Shown here: positions 32,276 to 41,349 of the stretch, one piece after another
Layout of the letters: each line of letters begins with the position of its first letter
Numbering within the stretch: position 1 is the stretch's first letter
From: Akkermansia muciniphila
GTDB lineage: Bacteria; Verrucomicrobiota; Verrucomicrobiia; Limisphaerales; SIBE01
Assembly: GCA_945861765.1 (NCBI GenBank)
Contig: CAMAWP010000001.1
Location: forward strand, 16,302 to 80,301
Length of the DNA: 64,000 bases
Reading direction: 5' to 3'
Translations under genes and position numbers: made by a program
The notes under the pieces: generated by a model
What the model was told of the DNA's origin: nothing
Database searches by the model: none
The model's input: only the letters and a program-made list of their open reading frames with translations

Positions 32276-34399
32276 CTAGGCTGGACTGGGGATTGATCCG
32301 GCGGATTGTATCTCGACTCTTGGCGGAAGCTCCTCGTAGGCGAGAAATGCCACTTCAGGGAAATTCGCGGCGAAAAACCGCCGCAAGCCGAGTCGAATGG
32401 TCGCCGAGCAAATGACCACCGGCACCCTGCCTTCAGCAATCATCGGCTGCACGGCTTTGGAGAGGTGATACGTCACGTGCTGGGCGAGCTTCGGCTCCAT
32501 AAAGAGCAACGTTTCATTCGGAGACTGGCGAAGTCCTTTAGCGATCTCCTCCTCCAGCCAAGGGTCCATGGTGATCGTTTGAATAGCCCCTTGATCGTTC
32601 TGATACGGTTTGATGATTTGCGGACCAAGCGTGCGTCGGGCCTGTTCAGAAAGTTCGTCTGGATTTTTCGTCATACCTGCGTAGTCGGCAACTTTTTCCA
32701 GGATGCCGACCAGGTTCCGGATAGAGACAGCTTCACCGAGTAAATTCTGTAGAATTCGCTGAATCTGGCCTGTGTTGAGCAACCCAGGCACCAACTCGTT
32801 GATGAGTGCAGGATTATTCTGTTTGAGGTTATCCAGCAGCACCTGCACGTCTTGCCGACTTATGATCTGATGGCAACTCCGTTTGATCGTCTCGCCCAAA
32901 TGAGTGACCAGCACAGACGGGGGATCGACAATCGTGTAGCCCGCGACCTCGGCATTCCTACGCTCTACCTCTTTAACCCAAATAGCCGGAAGCCCGAAGA
33001 CTGGTTCGGTGGTCGGAATTCCGGGCACGACGGTTTTGCTGTTGGCGGTGTTCATCGCCAAGAAGTGGCCGGGCATGACCTCCCCACGCGCGATGAAGTG
33101 GCCCCGCAACAAGAATCGATATTCATTCGGTCCCAGTTGCAGGTTGTCGCGAAGCCGGATCGGCGGAATGATGAAGCCCATTTCTTGGACAAAATTGCGG
33201 CGGACACCGGTCACCCGTTCCAAGAGGTCGCCTCCTTTGCGGGCATCGGCCAGCGCCACTAATCCGTAGCCCAGTTCGATCTGCAAAGTATCGACGTTTA
33301 AGAGAGTCTCTAGCTTTTCCGGTGCGGCAGCGGGGCGAGCGCCTTGTTGACTTCCGTCCTTATTAGTCTCGTCGGCAGCTTGGCTTGGCGAAGCGGGGGA
33401 TGCATCAGACTGGGTTGGTAACACTCCGCTCTTCTTGAGAAGCTGCCCAATTCCAGCAAAAACCCCAGCCAAAATAAGGAACGGCATCATTGGCAACCCA
33501 GGGACGAGGGACAACACAAAAAGGGATCCGGCCAAAATGTTTAAAACCTTGGGAGAAAAGAAAAGTTGCCGTGTGAGACTATACCCAAGGTTTTCCTTGG
33601 ACGCGGCGCGCGTCACCAAAATACCCGCGGCAGTGGAGGTGATCAGGGCAGGTATCTGGGTGACCAGACCGTCGCCAATGGACAGGATCGTATACTTCTG
33701 GAGCGCCTCGAGCAAGGGAAGCCCCTTTTGAACCACACCAATACCGAAGCCACCCAGGACGTTGATGATTGTGATCAAGACGGCGGCGACGGCATCGCCG
33801 CGCACGAATTTGCTGGCACCGTCCATTGCCCCGTAGAAGTCCGCTTCTTGTTGCAAAGCCGAGCGCCGCGCACGTGCTTGCTCCTCTTTGATCAGTCCGG
33901 CGTTCAATTCCGCGTCGATGGACATTTGCTTTCCTGGCAAAGCATCCAAAGTGAAGCGCGCGGCGACTTCCGCGATACGGCCCGCGCCTTTTGTGATGAC
34001 GATAAAATTGATGACCGTGAGGATGAGGAAGACGACAGTGCCAACCACGTAGTTGCCTCCGACCATATAGATGCCGAACGCTTCGATGATCTTGCCAGCA
34101 AATCCGTTCAATAAGATGAGGCGCGTGGAGGCAACGTTCAATCCCAGGCGAAACAAAGTTAGGATCAGGAGCAGTGTCGGAAACCCAGTGAAGTCCGACG
34201 GCTCCTTGACGTACAAAATGACGAGTAAGATTAAGAGCGACGAAGCAATGCTAAGAGTCAAAAGCAAGTCCAACAGAATCGTTGGCACTGGCTGGATCAG
34301 CAACAGCAAGGTGCCAAACATGAAGATGACGAGCCCTAAGTCGCCATACTTCCAAAAGCGCTTAATCGGGATCTGTGCTGTAGCTGCGGCCGTGCTCAT
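32276..34399 (-). CDS. flhA: Flagellar export gate protein FlhA
   Basis: 707 residues. Eight or so transmembrane helices lie in the first ~330 residues (FGTLLLLIQPVPTILLDLLLTLSIASSLLILLVILYV and onwards). The FHIPEP-family signature is FTLDALPGKQMSIDAELNAGLI. The cytoplasmic domain from ~360 carries LQIELGYGLVALAD, DPPSVLVTHLGETIKRSCH and later PVVICSATIRLGLRRF. FlhA forms the ring that docks substrates of the flagellar type III export apparatus. Four-base overlap with flhB upstream. Complete. Confidence 0.98.
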   Translation of the reverse strand: MSTAAATAQIPIKRFWKYGDLGLVIFMFGTLLLLIQPVPTILLDLLLTLSIASSLLILLVILYVKEPSDFTGFPTLLLILTLFRLGLNVASTRLILLNGFAGKIIEAFGIYMVGGNYVVGTVVFLILTVINFIVITKGAGRIAEVAARFTLDALPGKQMSIDAELNAGLIKEEQARARRSALQQEADFYGAMDGASKFVRGDAVAAVLITIINVLGGFGIGVVQKGLPLLEALQKYTILSIGDGLVTQIPALITSTAAGILVTRAASKENLGYSLTRQLFFSPKVLNILAGSLFVLSLVPGLPMMPFLILAGVFAGIGQLLKKSGVLPTQSDASPASPSQAADETNKDGSQQGARPAAAPEKLETLLNVDTLQIELGYGLVALADARKGGDLLERVTGVRRNFVQEMGFIIPPIRLRDNLQLGPNEYRFLLRGHFIARGEVMPGHFLAMNTANSKTVVPGIPTTEPVFGLPAIWVKEVERRNAEVAGYTIVDPPSVLVTHLGETIKRSCHQIISRQDVQVLLDNLKQNNPALINELVPGLLNTGQIQRILQNLLGEAVSIRNLVGILEKVADYAGMTKNPDELSEQARRTLGPQIIKPYQNDQGAIQTITMDPWLEEEIAKGLRQSPNETLLFMEPKLAQHVTYHLSKAVQPMIAEGRVPVVICSATIRLGLRRFFAANFPEVAFLAYEELPPRVEIQSAGSIPSPA

Positions 34400-35490
34400 G
34401 ACGGAACCTGCTGTCCTTCCACGTAGTAGCGGTAACGGTTAACCCGATAGACGTAGGCCAAAACCTCCGCCACCGCGGCATAGACTTGAGGAGGCACTTC
34501 CTGCCCCACCTTGCAGTGCTTAAAAAGCATTCGAGCGATTGGCTTGTTTTCCACGATTGGAATCTGAAACTGCTGCGCGAGTTCACGGATGCGCAAGGCA
34601 TTTAGACGCGCCCCCTTCGCGACGAGTTTTGGAGCACGCATCGTCTTTCGGTTGTAACGAAGCACCACCGCGAGGTGTGTTGGATTCGTGATCACGACGT
34701 CAGCCGTCGGGATTTCCTTCGCCCAATTTCCGCGCAAAAGCGCCAGACGACGTTTCCTCATCTCGCTTTTGACCGCCGGGTTTCCTTCGGTATTCTTGGA
34801 CTCGTCTTTGACCTCCTCCTTGGTCATCATGAGGTCCTTATTGTGCTTCCATAACTGAAATCCGTAATCAGCCGCCGCAATGAAAGTTAATCCGAAGATG
34901 ACCCTGACAGTAACCGACTTAACGGACTCCACCATAAACGCAACGATGTCTCCAAAGCTGGTCGCGGTGTAAAAAATCGGGTGTCCCAGAAGCTGTTTGA
35001 TGACGAGATAGGTAAAGCCTAAGATCACCAATAATTTCAAAAGGCCGACCACGACCTTCATCAGTGAAGCAGGTGACGGCTGAAAAAGACTCATCAGATT
35101 GGGAATAGGATTCAGGCGCTCCAATTTCATTTCCAAACGCTCCAACGACACCTGGAAACGGCTTTGCAGCCCCCCAGACAAAATCCCCGCCACCACACAG
35201 ACCAGCATCACGGGCAAGACACAAATAGCCAGCCAGTTGAGAAACATGGCGAAATGCTGATGGATAGAGTCCGCCGTAATCGTGTAACTCCCAAGGTGCC
35301 CCAACGTCTCAACGAAGGATGTCGTGAGAACCCGGAACGTGCTCTCACTCGTCTGTGTCACCGCCAAAAAACCAGCCGTCAGAGCAAAGACTGTTTGGAT
35401 CTCTGCCGTCCGAGCAAATTGTCCTTTGCTCGCGGCTTCCCCCATCTTTTTCCCCGTCGGTTTCTCTGTTCTATTGTCGCTGTCGCTCAT
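34396..35490 (-). CDS. flhB: Flagellar export switch protein FlhB
   Basis: 364 residues. The opening DNRTEKPTGKKMGEAASKGQFARTAEI is the family N-terminus. Four membrane helices follow, then the cytoplasmic autocleavage site DVVITNPTHLAVVLRY (N/PTH) at about residue 268. Self-cleavage there switches export from rod/hook to filament substrates, together with FliK. Complete and ordinary in length. Confidence 0.98.
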   Translation of the reverse strand: MSDSDNRTEKPTGKKMGEAASKGQFARTAEIQTVFALTAGFLAVTQTSESTFRVLTTSFVETLGHLGSYTITADSIHQHFAMFLNWLAICVLPVMLVCVVAGILSGGLQSRFQVSLERLEMKLERLNPIPNLMSLFQPSPASLMKVVVGLLKLLVILGFTYLVIKQLLGHPIFYTATSFGDIVAFMVESVKSVTVRVIFGLTFIAAADYGFQLWKHNKDLMMTKEEVKDESKNTEGNPAVKSEMRKRRLALLRGNWAKEIPTADVVITNPTHLAVVLRYNRKTMRAPKLVAKGARLNALRIRELAQQFQIPIVENKPIARMLFKHCKVGQEVPPQVYAAVAEVLAYVYRVNRYRYYVEGQQVPS

Positions 35491-35494
35491 CGTG

Positions 35495-36256
35495 TCATTG
35501 TCCCCCCAAAAGCCTGCTCACCTCGATGATATCCTGCGGGACTTTCTTCAGGTTATCCGAGATCAATTGAGCCATTAAATTGAGGCTGAAACCAAAAACG
35601 ATTAATCCCGCCAACAGCTTAATCGTGAAGCTTTCGAAGAAGATGTTCATCTGGGGAACCGCCCGCCCCATCATCATCATCACGACACCCAATAAGAAGC
35701 TGACCGCCATTAAGGGCGCGGCGATCTGAACCGCAAGCAAAAAAATCCTGCCGACCCGGTAGATGAAATCATCATAGAGCGCAATGCTCAGCCCACCGCT
35801 GCCGATGGGCAAAACCGAATACGTCTGCTGAAAAGCGCTGATCAACACGTGATGCATGTCCAAACTCAGGAACAGCATAGTGGCCAGCAAATTCAGTACC
35901 GCCGCCGGAACATCGACCTCAGCTCCGTCTGGCGTGATCAGCGTGGCAGTTTGCAATCCGATATCCGTCGAGATGAAATTGCCAGCCAACTGCACCGCAT
36001 AAAAATAAATCCGACAAATCAGACCCAGAAAAAGGCCTAATGTGATCTCCTTAAAGATCAGCAATATTAAGGGCAACAACCCCATGCTCGAAACATCGAG
36101 CGAGTTGTCCAACCCAGGAGCAACCATCAAACTCAAAAACGCCGCTAGTGCAACCCGCAGCCGAACGGGGATATTTGGGCTTGAGAACAGAGGAAAGGTG
36201 ACCAAAAAAGCACCTGCGCGCATGAAAACCAGGAACCAAGTAAAAAAGGCGATCAT
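35495..36256 (-). CDS. fliR: Flagellar export protein FliR
   Basis: 253 residues with about six membrane helices (FFTWFLVFMRAGAFLVTFPLFSS; LPLILLIFKEITLGLFLGLICRIYFYAVQLAGNFISTDIGLQ). The segment GLFLGLICRIYFYAVQLAG is typical of FliR/SctT. Part of the FliPQR core that gates export. Followed after four bases by flhB. Confidence 0.95.
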   Translation of the reverse strand: MIAFFTWFLVFMRAGAFLVTFPLFSSPNIPVRLRVALAAFLSLMVAPGLDNSLDVSSMGLLPLILLIFKEITLGLFLGLICRIYFYAVQLAGNFISTDIGLQTATLITPDGAEVDVPAAVLNLLATMLFLSLDMHHVLISAFQQTYSVLPIGSGGLSIALYDDFIYRVGRIFLLAVQIAAPLMAVSFLLGVVMMMMGRAVPQMNIFFESFTIKLLAGLIVFGFSLNLMAQLISDNLKKVPQDIIEVSRLLGGQ

Positions 36257-36314
36257 GCTTTAATATTTTCCCATTCATTACACTGTGAAACGCAAGCACT
36301 GAGGCACAGTCCAG

Positions 36315-36584
36315 CTAGCGAGCCATTTCGGGTAAACTGCCGATCATTCCCACCGTAAAATCCATGAGGGTTCGAACGAGCCACGGCAAGATGAAAAACA
36401 ACAATCCTACGACTGCCAAAGCTTTCGGCACGAAGGAGAGTGTCTGTTCTTGAATTGAAGTTACCGTCTGAAAAAGGCTGACCAAAAGGCCCACCAGCAG
36501 AGCCGTCAGCAAAAACGGAGCAGCAACCACCACGGCCTGGCTGAGGAGCTTTCGAAGCAGGTCAATGAAATAGTCCGGTGACAT
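36315..36584 (-). CDS. fliQ: Flagellar export protein FliQ
   Basis: 89 residues, two membrane helices (AVVVAAPFLLTALLVGLLVSLFQTVTSIQEQTLSFVPKALAVVGLLFFILPWL). The SLFQAxTSIQEQTLSFVPK stretch is the FliQ/SctS hallmark. Three bases after fliP, 58 bases before fliR. Confidence 0.97.
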   Translation of the reverse strand: MSPDYFIDLLRKLLSQAVVVAAPFLLTALLVGLLVSLFQTVTSIQEQTLSFVPKALAVVGLLFFILPWLVRTLMDFTVGMIGSLPEMAR

Positions 36585-36587
36585 GGT

Positions 36588-37466
36588 TTACGTTGCAAAG
36601 CTAGCAGCCAAGGATCGCGCCAGGAGCGACCACCCATCGACCAGCACAAACAGCAGGATTTTCAACGGCATGGAGATGAGGGCAGGAGGCAGCATCATCA
36701 ACCCCAAACTCATCAGGACAATGGCTACCACGAAATCGATCAGAATGAACGGGATAAAGATGACAAATCCCATCTGAAATCCGGTCCGAATTTCGCTCAG
36801 AATGAAGCCTGGGATAATTACACGCATTGGGAGTTGATCGGTTGTCACTGGTCCTAATCTCGCCAATTCGACAAAGACCTCCACATCTTTGGCGCGCGCC
36901 TGCTGTAACATGAAATTCCGCATATGGCCCGTCGCTCTCTGGAAAGCCTCCACACTGGTAATCTGGCCCGCGGAGTAAGGCTGCAGGGCATCGGCGTTAA
37001 TTTTCTCGTAAGTGGGTGCCATGATGAAAAAGGTCAAAAACAGCGAGAACCCGACCATCAACTGACTGTTCGGGTTGCCTTGCAAAGAGAGCGCAGTTCG
37101 CAGGAAAGAAAACACGATGACAATCCGCGTAAAACTGGTCATCAACATCACTAGTGACGGAGCCAAAGTGAGCAAAGTGAATAAAAAGACAATACGGATA
37201 GCGACGTCCACATCCTTAGGCTGACTTGGAAGATTGAGCCCAAGGTTGAAATTGTAGGGCGAGAAGCTGTTTGTGGAGCTGCCGAGCGCCCCTGCACCAG
37301 CTTGAGCCATCAGCCAACAACTCCCGAAAGATCCAAACACCAAGAGAACCAATGAGATTAAAACATATCGAGGCAACCGACAGCCAAAAAGATTGCGCGC
37401 CACGGCTGGCCTCGGAGCGGCCACCACCACAGCCGAAGGTTGGCTCGTCTCAAATCGGCTCTTCAT
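36588..37466 (-). CDS. fliP: Flagellar export protein FliP
   Basis: 292 residues. A long N-terminal extension (~45 residues) precedes a signal-like helix (YVLISLVLLVFGSFGSCWL), a known feature of FliP in some phyla. The core has RIVFLFTLLTLAPSLVMLMTSFTRIVIVFSFLRTALSLQGNPNSQLMVG and QMGFVIFIPFILIDFVVAIVLMSLGLMMLPP, strongly conserved in FliP/SctR. Starts as ATGA overlap with fliO. Confidence 0.97.
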   Translation of the reverse strand: MKSRFETSQPSAVVVAAPRPAVARNLFGCRLPRYVLISLVLLVFGSFGSCWLMAQAGAGALGSSTNSFSPYNFNLGLNLPSQPKDVDVAIRIVFLFTLLTLAPSLVMLMTSFTRIVIVFSFLRTALSLQGNPNSQLMVGFSLFLTFFIMAPTYEKINADALQPYSAGQITSVEAFQRATGHMRNFMLQQARAKDVEVFVELARLGPVTTDQLPMRVIIPGFILSEIRTGFQMGFVIFIPFILIDFVVAIVLMSLGLMMLPPALISMPLKILLFVLVDGWSLLARSLAASFAT

Positions 37467-37912
37467 GCCTTCCGTCCCTGTAAGGCATTCAATTGTTCAG
37501 AGAATGGCGAGTGATCGAGACTGGCGGGACCCTCCGCTGGAGCATCTGGGAGTGAACTCAGCAAGCTGACTCCCGTTGCTGAAACAGAAACCAAAAATCG
37601 ATGATGATAATAGCCAACCACCAAGAGTGAATTGCGATACCCCAACGATCTGCTTTCTAAAACCTTCAATTGAGCTGGGCTGCTTTGATAAAGCGAGAAG
37701 AACCGAGATTTCTTAAAGATCCACACCCCGGCGACAAAGACTGCGATGACGAGGAAGAAAGCCCCGACGATGCGGATCAACGTTTCGAGGAGAGTGCTCG
37801 GAGATTGTTGCAGCACCGAGGAGGTATTCGTCGCGACACTAGCTGCTTGCACCGCGATGCTGACCGAAGTAAGGACCAGAAAAGAAAGACCAAAGAGCGG
37901 TCGGCCTTTCAT
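37463..37912 (-). CDS. fliO: Flagellar biosynthesis protein FliO
   Basis: 149 residues: an N-terminal signal-like helix (PLFGLSFLVLTSVSIAVQAA), one further helix (IVGAFFLVIAVFVAGVWIF) and a cytoplasmic segment LKVLESRSLGYRNSLLVVGYYHHRFLVSVS that is the FliO_Z domain core. FliO helps assemble FliP. Assignment rests on this block and on position between fliN and fliP, with four-base overlaps on both sides. Confidence 0.85.
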   Translation of the reverse strand: MKGRPLFGLSFLVLTSVSIAVQAASVATNTSSVLQQSPSTLLETLIRIVGAFFLVIAVFVAGVWIFKKSRFFSLYQSSPAQLKVLESRSLGYRNSLLVVGYYHHRFLVSVSATGVSLLSSLPDAPAEGPASLDHSPFSEQLNALQGRKA

Positions 37913-38178
37913 GTTGCACCTGGCTTGGCAAGGATTTCGGTGAGCTTGATCCCGAAATTCTCCTCTACCACCACGACCTCGCCCCGAGCAACCAACTTTT
38001 GATTCACATAGAGGTCCACCGACGCATTAGCCGGCTTATCCAACTGCACCACGGATCCAACGTTCAGTTGCAGGAGATCTCGCATCGATATCTGGCAACT
38101 GCCTAATTCAACCGTAAGCCTAATCGGGACATCCAGAAGAAATTCCAATGTGGGGCTACTGTCAGCGGCGGTGCTCAT
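37909..38178 (-). CDS. fliN: Flagellar motor switch protein FliN
   Basis: 89 residues, a SpoA/FliN domain only: LDVPIRLTVELGSCQISMRDLLQLNVGSVVQLDKPANASVDLYVNQKLVARGEVVVVEENFGIKLTEI. Forms the base of the C-ring with FliM. Short like many single-domain FliN. 15 bases after fliM. Confidence 0.97.
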   Translation of the reverse strand: MSTAADSSPTLEFLLDVPIRLTVELGSCQISMRDLLQLNVGSVVQLDKPANASVDLYVNQKLVARGEVVVVEENFGIKLTEILAKPGAT

Positions 38179-38193
38179 AAGTTCTTGAAATCT

Positions 38194-39174
38194 TTAGGTC
38201 GGTAAAATTTTTGTTATTTCAACGGCACTTTTAGGCCCCGAGCTGCCGACCCGGCCGATGTACTTCGGCAAATGAGCCAGGCAAACCTCCACTCGGTTCA
38301 GTTGAGTTGAATCCAATGGAATAACGTCGCCCACTTGGAAATTGAGCAAATCACGTGTCGTGATCTCCAAATCCCTCCACTCTGCTGTGAGAGGAATGTT
38401 CACTTCATCAAATGCAGAGTTCCACTTGGGTATGACCAGTTCTTTAACGGTTTTATCTTTTCTCAACCCCTCCGGATCCAATGAAAGGTTACGGACAAGC
38501 GGGTCCAACATTTTCACGGGCATCACCATCAGCATTTGCTCGATGCAATCACCGATTCCCGCCTCCATCTTGAGCAAGTAAAAAGTCTCGTCCGAACCGC
38601 CAATTTGCAAATAGCGAGGGTTGCTCTCGTGTCCGAGCAAGACGGGTCGTAGTTCATCCACGCTTTTCCACGGTGTACACCATTCCTTGATCGCGATCTG
38701 AGCCATTTGATTGATCAAAGCAATTTCCACCTCGCGAAGAGCTCTCGGATTTACGGAAAACCCTTTTCCGCCCAGCATTCGATCCGCTATGGCCAAAGCG
38801 AGCGGCGGTGGTATATCGAGGATGCCGATACCCCGGAGTGGCTCGATCTTAAACAGGATCATGAGCCGGGGCGGCGGAGTCGTATCCATGAACTTGGGCA
38901 ATGTGATCGTATCCAGGGAGAGAAGCTCCAATGTGAATTCGATGCGCAAAAACATGGAGAGACGAGCCCCCACACCGCGAATGACAGATTCGTTGTGAGA
39001 CTTGAAGCGGTGCAACTCGCTAGTGGAAAGCGCCGCCGATTGCCCGAAAGCAAAATTCCTGATCCGATCCCCTGCGACACTCGTTTTGACCCCGCGGAAT
39101 GTGAATACGGGTACCGACTGAGAGGCAGCAGAGGAAGACGGATTTTGAACCGCGGGTGAGCCGACGCGAGCCAT
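38194..39174 (-). CDS. fliM: Flagellar motor switch protein FliM
   Basis: 326 residues. The middle domain opens with LHRFKSHNESVIRGVGARLSMFLRIEFTLELLSLDTI and has the DRMLGGKGFSVNPRALREVEIAL motif (GGxG). The C-terminal SpoA domain holds ITTRDLLNFQVGDVIPLDSTQLNRVEVCLAHLPKYIGRVG. The N-terminal CheY-binding peptide (LSQxEIDALL in classic FliM) is not seen; the first ~50 residues are Ser-rich instead, so switching by CheY-P may be through another contact. Confidence 0.95.
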   Translation of the reverse strand: MARVGSPAVQNPSSSAASQSVPVFTFRGVKTSVAGDRIRNFAFGQSAALSTSELHRFKSHNESVIRGVGARLSMFLRIEFTLELLSLDTITLPKFMDTTPPPRLMILFKIEPLRGIGILDIPPPLALAIADRMLGGKGFSVNPRALREVEIALINQMAQIAIKEWCTPWKSVDELRPVLLGHESNPRYLQIGGSDETFYLLKMEAGIGDCIEQMLMVMPVKMLDPLVRNLSLDPEGLRKDKTVKELVIPKWNSAFDEVNIPLTAEWRDLEITTRDLLNFQVGDVIPLDSTQLNRVEVCLAHLPKYIGRVGSSGPKSAVEITKILPT

Positions 39175-39183
39175 GGCTTTAGT

Positions 39184-39933
39184 TTATTGAATCACAAACT
39201 CGTGAATAACCACATCTTGAATCATGCTCGAACCGAGTTGCTGGTTGAGCAGACCCAGCAGTTCCGCCTTAAGAAAAGCCCTCGAGTTGTTCTTGTTGAG
39301 GTCCTCCAAAGTTTTGCTCGATAGCGTCTCGCTCACGACAGCGATGAGGCGTTCCCTATTTTCGTTCAACCGCTCCAGGAAATCAGGCCATTCACTGATG
39401 AAAGAGAGACGAGCCAAAACATACCTCATGCCACCTGTCCCAGCGACATTGACGACTATCTTGTCAGACTGCGCCAAATCCTTGGGCTCTCCTTTCATAT
39501 CCAAAGTCGCTATCCTATCGGCATCCCCAGCCTTCGCGCGTTCGACATACACCACAGCTTCTCGCGTCAAAGGGACTGGTAACTTGGTGTTCCGCTTACC
39601 CGACTTAACGGGTGACTTCCCCTTGTCGTTCCCATGAGCACCAGCAGCAGGAGCAGCCCCATGAGCAGGAGGCGCTGCATGAGCATCAGCAGTTTTAGCA
39701 TCATGGCTGGACGAGGCATCTTCCGCTGACTCCCCTTCGGAACTGGGTGTAGAAGGCTTGCTCCCCTTCGTTTTAAAAAAGACGACGGTCCCAGCTGCCA
39801 ATGGCATGGCAACTAAGGCGATAATCAACGGCAAGTACGAAGATAAACCACCAGCTTTCGCTGGTGCCGCGCCCGCCGACGTTTCTCCGCCAGCGGAAGG
39901 CGCTTGCCCTGATTGAGTAGTTTCTGCCGCCAT
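39184..39933 (-). CDS. fliL: Flagellar basal body-associated protein FliL
   Basis: 249 residues. An Ala/Gly-rich cytoplasmic start, one membrane helix (LPLIIALVAMPLAAGTVVFF), a long low-complexity linker (SSHDAKTADAHAAPPAHGAAPAAGAHGNDKGK), then the FliL domain: VVNVAGTGGMRYVLARLSFISEW and NSRAFLKAELLGLLNQQLGSSMIQDVVIHEFVIQ. FliL rings surround the stator and stabilise it. Longer than enterobacterial FliL (154 residues) because of the linker. Confidence 0.9.
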   Translation of the reverse strand: MAAETTQSGQAPSAGGETSAGAAPAKAGGLSSYLPLIIALVAMPLAAGTVVFFKTKGSKPSTPSSEGESAEDASSSHDAKTADAHAAPPAHGAAPAAGAHGNDKGKSPVKSGKRNTKLPVPLTREAVVYVERAKAGDADRIATLDMKGEPKDLAQSDKIVVNVAGTGGMRYVLARLSFISEWPDFLERLNENRERLIAVVSETLSSKTLEDLNKNNSRAFLKAELLGLLNQQLGSSMIQDVVIHEFVIQ

Positions 39934-39944
39934 AAGCTAAAAGC

Positions 39945-40871
39945 TTAGCGTACCACAGAGATCATGGTTTGCAACATCTCATCGCTCGCCGTGACGACTT
40001 TCGCATTGGCTTGGAAAGCCCGTTGGGTCGTAATGAGGCTTGAAAATTCACGCGCGATATCGACGTTCGAGATTTCCAGTGCCCCAGAATCAATCCGTCC
40101 CAAACCATTGGTGTTGGCTGTAGCAGCGGTGGGCTTAGTCCCGAAGACGGCCGCGCTAGTAGAACCAGCTAGTGGTCCCGCCGAAGCCAGGCCGCTGTAG
40201 AGGTTGTTCCCTTGCTTTAACAGAGCGTTCGGGTTCTGGAAATTCTGCAAGAGGACTTGACCTCGGACATACTGAGAGCCGTCGCTCAAGAGGATGTTGA
40301 TTTTGCCACTCCCATCGATGCTAATATTGGAAATTCCGGCGGTGGCGGCTGATGGATTAGCAGCAAGGACCGCTGCGGGCACCGTTCCTTTGTCCATCTT
40401 AATGTCCCCGATTGTGTCGGTATCGGCGTAAGCCGCACCTGCTGGCGGAGCGTTAAATCCCTGAACTCGGAAGCCATTGTTGGTCACCAAAAAGCTGTTG
40501 GAGTCCGTGCGGAAGTCTCCTGCCCGTGTGGCGAACAACTCGCTAGAGATCTTATTCTGAACGATGAAGAATCCCTCACCACTGACCGCCAAGTCCGTGC
40601 TGACCCCGGTCTGGTTAACAGCCCCTTGAGCGAACGAATTATTGATTCCCGCCACCTGGACACCGTTGCCTACCTGAACGGAAGACGTCCCTGAAGTGGC
40701 AGCTCCGTCCGGAGTGGCCGCGCGCAAGGTTTGGTTAAGAGTATCAGCAAACGCAACCCGCCCGGCTTTGTAGCCTACGGTATTAATATTTGCCAGGTTG
40801 TTACCGATGATATCGAGAGTGGTCTGAAACTGCCGAATTCCAGTTACGCCAGTATTGAGTGAGCGAAGCAT
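39945..40871 (-). CDS. flgE: Flagellar hook protein FlgE (short form)
   Basis: 308 residues. The N-terminus MLRSLNTGVTGIRQFQTTLDIIGNNLANINTVGYKAGRVAF is the rod/hook family signature and the C-terminus is IDSGALEISNVDIAREFSSLITTQRAFQANAKVVTASDEMLQTMIS. Position after flgD supports FlgE, but the length is nearer to FlgG (260) than to typical FlgE (400 or more), so the outer D2 domain is reduced. FlgG- or FlgF-like identity cannot be fully excluded. Confidence 0.85.
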   Translation of the reverse strand: MLRSLNTGVTGIRQFQTTLDIIGNNLANINTVGYKAGRVAFADTLNQTLRAATPDGAATSGTSSVQVGNGVQVAGINNSFAQGAVNQTGVSTDLAVSGEGFFIVQNKISSELFATRAGDFRTDSNSFLVTNNGFRVQGFNAPPAGAAYADTDTIGDIKMDKGTVPAAVLAANPSAATAGISNISIDGSGKINILLSDGSQYVRGQVLLQNFQNPNALLKQGNNLYSGLASAGPLAGSTSAAVFGTKPTAATANTNGLGRIDSGALEISNVDIAREFSSLITTQRAFQANAKVVTASDEMLQTMISVVR

Positions 40872-40907
40872 AGTTTTAGTTTGTGTATATGTTGATGTTT
40901 TTCAGTT

Positions 40908-41345
40908 TTAGCTGGCCTGCCGAACATTCCGAACGTCGCTTAAGTCGTAGGGCTTACCTCCAATGAGTAACTTGGGACTGTCCCCGTCCATTACTAAATC
41001 TGTAACCACGCCCGTAACCGGATCGGATTTACCTGACTGGACTTCCACTTCACGATTCAAGAGAGACATTCCCTGAAGGATCTGCTGCTGCGCCCTCATT
41101 TGAGAAATATCTGTCGTCATGTTCTTCGTTTGCTCCAGCGTGGTAAATTGAGTCATTTGCCCGATAAACTCCGTGTCGGTTTGAGGCTTCGTGGGGTCTT
41201 GATTCGCCAATTGAACGACCACCAGTTTCAAAAAGTCATCCTGGTTGAGGATCCGAGTCGGGATACGGCTTTGCGTACTGGCAGCGGCAGCTGCGGCAGA
41301 TGCGGCTGGGTTATTCGGCGTTAAAAGACTAGCAGGTGTAATCAT
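40908..41345 (-). CDS. flgD: Hook assembly scaffold FlgD
   Basis: 145 residues from ATG 41345 (MITPASLLTPNN), five bases after fliK; the ORF track's earlier start lies inside fliK. The core LNQDDFLKLVVVQLANQDPTKPQTDTEFIGQMTQFTTLEQTKNM is the FlgD N-terminal signature. The C-terminal part is short (VTGVVTDLVMDGDSPKLLIGGKPYDL), lacking the Ig-like domains of long FlgD. Caps the growing hook. Confidence 0.95.
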   Translation of the reverse strand: MITPASLLTPNNPAASAAAAAASTQSRIPTRILNQDDFLKLVVVQLANQDPTKPQTDTEFIGQMTQFTTLEQTKNMTTDISQMRAQQQILQGMSLLNREVEVQSGKSDPVTGVVTDLVMDGDSPKLLIGGKPYDLSDVRNVRQAS

Positions 41346-41349
41346 AAAA